From Anaerolineales bacterium (GTDB lineage Bacteria; Chloroflexota; Anaerolineae; Anaerolineales; DRMV01), in assembly GCA_026985785.1 (NCBI GenBank), contig JALSPT010000032.1, forward strand, positions 1 to 16,800: a stretch of 16,800 nt of DNA, given 5' to 3'. The translations under genes and the position numbers were made by a program. Each line of letters begins with the position of its first letter. The stretch's first letter is position 1. Below, piece by piece: positions 14,179 through 16,800 of the stretch. The notes below the pieces were generated by a model, which was not told the origin of the DNA, did not search any database, and worked only from the letters and a program-made list of their open reading frames with translations.

Positions 14179-15354
14179 ATGGCTGATAAACCTGAAAACG
14201 CCACCAAAATTTGCCCCACCTGCGGCACTCGCCTCAGTGCCTCGGCGACCCGTTGCCATGTATGCGGCACGGTGCTCACACCCGAAGGCGCCCAGGCGCC
14301 TCAAAGCGTGACCAAAGCCAGCAGGATGCCCGAGATCACCCTGAGCCTTCCCATTGCATTGGGCCTGCTGGCGTTTTTCGTCGCCTTGGGGGCAGGGATG
14401 GTTTACTTTGCCCTCAGCAAAACCAATCGCATCGTAGAACCAACGCCGCAACCCACCCCCACTCTCACGACGACTCCCACCATCACCCCCACGCCGCTCC
14501 CCCCCACACCGACCAATACCCCCCTTCCCACCCCAACGCCGCTGGCCTACGTCGTCAAAAACGGCGACACCTGCGGCAGCATCGCCCTGGCCTTCAACGT
14601 CTCCATCCAAAGCATCATCCTGCAAAACAACCTTTCTTCGGCATGCACGCTCTACGTGGGGCAAAAACTGCTCATCCCCCAACCCACCCCCACACCCAGC
14701 CCCACTCCTAAAGCCACCCTCAGCCCAGCCGATGCCACCGCCCAGGCGTGCGAAAAAATCACCTACACCGTGCAGGAAAACGACACCCTGAGCGGTATTG
14801 CTGCCAATTACAATGTGCCCATCGAGGCCATCCGCCAATACAACGGGCTGGCGAGCAACACAGTGTTTGCAGCGCAAACGCTCATCATCCCCCTGTGTAT
14901 GCGCAACCCCACGCCCGGCCCCACCGCGACGCCTACGCCGCCGCCGCCCTACCCCGCGCCCAACCTCCTCATCCCCATCAACGGAGCGGTGTACTCCCTG
15001 GCCGACGATACGGTCGCGTTGCAATGGGCGTCGGTGGGCGAACTGCGGGACAACGAAGCCTATCAGGTGACAGTCGAAGATCTGACAGCCGACCACGGGC
15101 GCAAAATCGTCGCCTATGTCACCGACACGAAGTATGTGGTGCCTTCCTCCTTCCGCCCTGCCGAGCCACAACCGCACATCTTCCGCTGGTGGGTAGTGAC
15201 GGTACGGCAAGTGGGCACCGACGACGAAGGCAACCCGATCTGGCAGCCGGCTGGCGACGCCAGTGAGCGGCGAGTCTTCAGTTGGAGCGGCTCGGCCAAC
15301 CAGCCGCCCACGCCCACCCCCTCCCCTTCCGCCGCGCCCACCAGCGGCGGCTAA
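14179..15354 (+). CDS. Zinc-ribbon, single-TM, two-LysM protein with C-terminal beta-sandwich-like domain
   Basis: The 391-residue protein begins with a four-Cys zinc ribbon (C12-x2-C15 and C26-x2-C29) expected in the cytoplasm. A TM helix follows (about 56-79), then a Pro/Thr linker (88-122). Outside are two LysM repeats: LysM1 at 124-167 with C132 and C156, and LysM2 at 194-239 bracketed by C191 and C240, joined by a second PT linker. After a third PT linker, residues about 261-375 (from PNLLIPINGAVYSL) look like a beta-sandwich with alternating strands and several Trp, perhaps an Fn3- or CBM-like carbohydrate-binding module; a Pro/Ser/Thr tail ends the protein. LysM modules bind peptidoglycan, so this protein probably links the wall to the membrane, and the ribbon may contact a cytoplasmic partner. 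It is divergent from hemW and convergent with the DivIC/FtsB-like gene. The specific function is not recognised. Confidence 0.88.
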   Translation: MADKPENATKICPTCGTRLSASATRCHVCGTVLTPEGAQAPQSVTKASRMPEITLSLPIALGLLAFFVALGAGMVYFALSKTNRIVEPTPQPTPTLTTTPTITPTPLPPTPTNTPLPTPTPLAYVVKNGDTCGSIALAFNVSIQSIILQNNLSSACTLYVGQKLLIPQPTPTPSPTPKATLSPADATAQACEKITYTVQENDTLSGIAANYNVPIEAIRQYNGLASNTVFAAQTLIIPLCMRNPTPGPTATPTPPPPYPAPNLLIPINGAVYSLADDTVALQWASVGELRDNEAYQVTVEDLTADHGRKIVAYVTDTKYVVPSSFRPAEPQPHIFRWWVVTVRQVGTDDEGNPIWQPAGDASERRVFSWSGSANQPPTPTPSPSAAPTSGG

Positions 15355-15360
15355 CAACCC

Positions 15361-15369
15361 CCTCAACAC
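15361..15369. repeat. Left target-site duplication of element copy 2 (perfect)
   Basis: CCTCAACAC abuts the left end of copy 2 and is repeated exactly at 15585-15593. Confidence 0.85.
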
Positions 15370-15584
15370 CGGGGCTTTTCAACAATGGCCAATTTACCGT
15401 ATTTTGCCGCGCTGAGGTCGATCTCACCCATCCCCAAGCCGCCTGACGGCGGCTTTCCCCCTTCCCTCTCTTAGTAAGAGAGGGAAGGGGGTGCCCGAAA
15501 AGCGCAAAATGCGCTTTTCGGGCGGGGGTTAGGAGAGATCTTCGCCTCTGGAGCAATCAAGTGCAAGACTTTTAAAAAGCCCTG
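15370..15584 (+). mobile_element. MITE-like element, copy 2 (215 bp)
   Basis: It has the same architecture and orientation as 10112-10324. The ends CGGGGCTTTTC and AAAAAGCCCTG are inverted repeats matching at 9 of 11 positions. Hairpins lie at 15437-15454 (AGCCGCC/GGCGGCT), 15457-15491 (the same 35-base palindrome, unchanged) and 15493-15523 (a perfect 14-bp stem with loop AAA, three base pairs longer than in copy 1). No ORF. It is flanked by an exact 9-bp direct repeat, which fixes the boundaries and shows insertion into the sequence between the LysM gene stop and the terminator of the DivIC/FtsB-like gene. It takes up most of the 325-base gap between those genes. The first hairpin is followed by TTT and might help stop transcription from the LysM gene. 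Confidence 0.9.
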
Positions 15585-15593
15585 CCTCAACAC
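15585..15593. repeat. Right target-site duplication of element copy 2 (perfect)
   Basis: CCTCAACAC abuts the right end of copy 2 and is identical to 15361-15369. Confidence 0.85.
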
Positions 15594-15622
15594 GCCGCCG
15601 CTGCGCCTCAACGCTGCAAAGC

Positions 15623-15660
15623 AAAAACCGCTGCCGGCATTTGCCCGACAGCGGTTTTGT
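15623..15660 (-). terminator. Intrinsic terminator of the DivIC/FtsB-like gene, possibly bidirectional
   Basis: AAAACCGCTG (15624-15633) pairs perfectly with CAGCGGTTTT (15648-15657), and inner GGC/GCC pairs extend the stem. The minus strand ends in TTTTTGC and the plus strand in TTTTGTT, so it could stop the leftward gene and also rightward transcripts from the LysM gene. Confidence 0.8.
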
Positions 15661-15679
15661 TATGCATCAACGCCCAGCC

Positions 15680-16105
15680 TCAGTTCAAAGGAGCAAAGAA
15701 CAAACGCCACCACATCTCCCACGGCGGTGGGGGCAGCGCCTCGGCGGTAGCGTTCGCCGCAGGCGGTGTAGGAGTAGGGGCTGCCGTGCCCACCGGCAGC
15801 GGCACGATCACCTCATCCCCTTGGCGCGCCATACCCGCTTCTTCCCGCAATTGTTCGTCGAACCCAACACCTTCCGTCGCACGGGCGATCTGCGTTTGCA
15901 GGTAAGCCTGCGTTGCGGAAACATGCTGGTATTGGGCAGAGACCGTCGCGACCTGATGCTCCAACTCTCGCACGGTTGCAGCGCGCCGCGCAATCGAGGT
16001 CAACGCCACAAACGCCAACAACACGCCCGCCGCCACCAGCAGCCACAGGCCATAACGGCTGAGATCAAGTTCATCACCTCGCTGCTTTCCCATCACCTCA
16101 CCCAA
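15680..16105 (-). CDS. Septum formation initiator, DivIC/FtsB-like
   Basis: As drawn from TTG 16105 the protein is 141 residues; ATG 16093 gives 137. Neither start has an ideal ribosome site: GAGG is only two bases before the ATG, and a weak AAGAAG precedes the TTG. The order is a short cytoplasmic N-terminus, a TM helix (about 18-38), a coiled coil (about 42-75) and the DivIC-type REEAGMARQGDEVIVPLP segment (88-104). A Pro/Ala/Thr linker follows, then an aromatic tail, WEMWWRLFFAPLN. FtsB/DivIC proteins bridge FtsL and FtsQ/DivIB in the divisome and help activate septal peptidoglycan synthesis. It follows the LCP gene by 53 bases on the same strand, so the two are probably co-transcribed, which fits wall work at the septum. 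Confidence 0.85.
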   Translation of the reverse strand: MGEVMGKQRGDELDLSRYGLWLLVAAGVLLAFVALTSIARRAATVRELEHQVATVSAQYQHVSATQAYLQTQIARATEGVGFDEQLREEAGMARQGDEVIVPLPVGTAAPTPTPPAANATAEALPPPPWEMWWRLFFAPLN

Positions 16106-16158
16106 CCATGCTTCTTCTTATTGAGAAAACCCAACCTTTCTACCCTCGCGACTCAGCC

Positions 16159-16800
16159 CTACGGCTGCACCTTGCCTTCCAACGCATCGTGCAGCCATTG
16201 CTTGTACCGCTCGTCCCACAAAAGCACATCCTGGGGCACCGTCGATTTGTTGGGCCCAATGTAGATGATCTGACCTTCCTCCTTCAACAAGCCGCGCGGC
16301 ACACTGTAAAAGTGAAAATGCTCTTTCGGCTTGTCCATCTTTTGCAACAAACAGGCCAACTGGGTCATCTGCTGCGGGGAAAGGTCGGTCATCACCAACG
16401 AATGGTACAGTTTGATCATCTCCGGCAATTGGGGCAGGATTGCCGGGCTGGTGATCCGGTCCAAAATGGCTTTCAAAATGAGCGTTTGGCGCTGAATACG
16501 GCCCAGGTCACCAACATCCTTACGCACCCGTGCCAGCAGCCAAACATGATAACCGTCCAAAGTTTGATACCCGGCGGGGAAATTGGCATGTGCTTGATTC
16601 TCGTCCTTCACCGGGGCAGGAAGATAGATCTGCAAACCGCCCATGGCATCGATGAGGTCGCGAAACGCCTGCCCGCTGACCACGACGTAGTGATCCGTGG
16701 TAATGCCAAAGTTGTAAGCCAACGTCTGGGCCAACAAAGCCGCCCCTCCGCTGCGGTCGGCGCCCATCTGCCACACCGGCGTGCCGAGGAAATAGCCCTC
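16159..16800 (-). CDS. LytR-CpsA-Psr (LCP) family protein, C-terminal part
   Basis: The frame is open to the right edge, so the N-terminus, including any TM helix and the first LCP motifs, lies outside; 213 residues are visible. They match the second half of an LCP domain: LAQTLAYNFGI (aligning with LADTLAYNFGV of the LCP lipoprotein at 1895-2938), RDLIDAMGGLQIYLP, the LDGYHVWLLARVRKDVGDLGRIQRQ segment with its conserved Asp and Arg residues, and VMTDLSPQQMTQLACLL. As in other LCP proteins it probably transfers lipid-linked glycopolymers onto the wall from outside the membrane. It is about as close to the divisome-type gene downstream as operon partners usually are. The GTG at 16776 is internal, not the start. 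Confidence 0.9.
   Translation of the reverse strand, partial: EGYFLGTPVWQMGADRSGGAALLAQTLAYNFGITTDHYVVVSGQAFRDLIDAMGGLQIYLPAPVKDENQAHANFPAGYQTLDGYHVWLLARVRKDVGDLGRIQRQTLILKAILDRITSPAILPQLPEMIKLYHSLVMTDLSPQQMTQLACLLQKMDKPKEHFHFYSVPRGLLKEEGQIIYIGPNKSTVPQDVLLWDERYKQWLHDALEGKVQP

Noticed and set aside
12946..15369. Open frame allowing an 807-residue leftward protein ending in HemW
   Set aside because: Everything upstream of GTG 14112 is antisense to the LysM gene, is low-complexity Gly/Arg-rich, has no family motifs, and the HemW N-terminal motif starts at the GTG.

Overview
The window reads as chromosomal DNA from a GC-rich bacterium, most likely an Anaerolineae-type Chloroflexota. The grounds are extracytoplasmic proteins with long Pro/Thr (PTPT) linkers, LysM and LytR-CpsA-Psr (LCP) proteins, a DivIC/FtsB-like protein with a Trp/Phe-rich tail, and a sensor kinase with a 'DLRQPLSSLVGY' H-box. 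This placement is inferred from protein style; no rRNA or marker-gene comparison was possible. I see no tRNA, rRNA, CRISPR array, prophage or transposase gene.

Layout. (1) Positions 1-6594, rightward: the end of a sensor histidine-kinase-like gene whose phospho-acceptor His is Gln; a secreted two-LysM protein overlapping it by ATGA; an LCP lipoprotein; and a full-length chromosome-condensation SMC ATPase. (2) 6600-9204, rightward: a membrane-anchored DsbA-like thioredoxin-fold protein with a good sigma70-type promoter and a terminator, then a bifunctional NAD(P)H-hydrate repair enzyme (Nnr) whose GTGD motif reads GTGG. (3) 9211-14112, leftward: a DegV protein, a four-TM/methyltransferase fusion, a DEDDh exonuclease, an aldo/keto reductase and HemW. 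The reductase, exonuclease and methyltransferase form a tight operon behind a perfect TATAAT box and end at an intrinsic terminator. (4) 14179-15354, rightward: a zinc-ribbon/TM/two-LysM protein divergent from hemW; their two extended -10 elements are 9 bp apart and hemW looks leaderless. (5) 15680-16800, leftward: a DivIC/FtsB-like septum protein behind a second LCP protein cut by the window edge.

The most notable non-coding content is a pair of about 214-bp interspersed elements (10112-10324 and 15370-15584), about 95% identical and in the same orientation. They have 11-bp terminal inverted repeats, three internal hairpins and 9-bp target-site duplications (one perfect, one 8/9). They look like non-autonomous transposable elements (MITEs). 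Both sit just beyond the intrinsic terminator of a leftward gene, and one occupies the space in front of degV.

Functionally, envelope biogenesis recurs: two LCP proteins, two LysM proteins, a divisome protein and a thiol oxidoreductase that could form the paired cysteines in the LysM repeats. The rest is housekeeping: SMC for chromosome organisation, Nnr for cofactor repair and HemW for heme handling.
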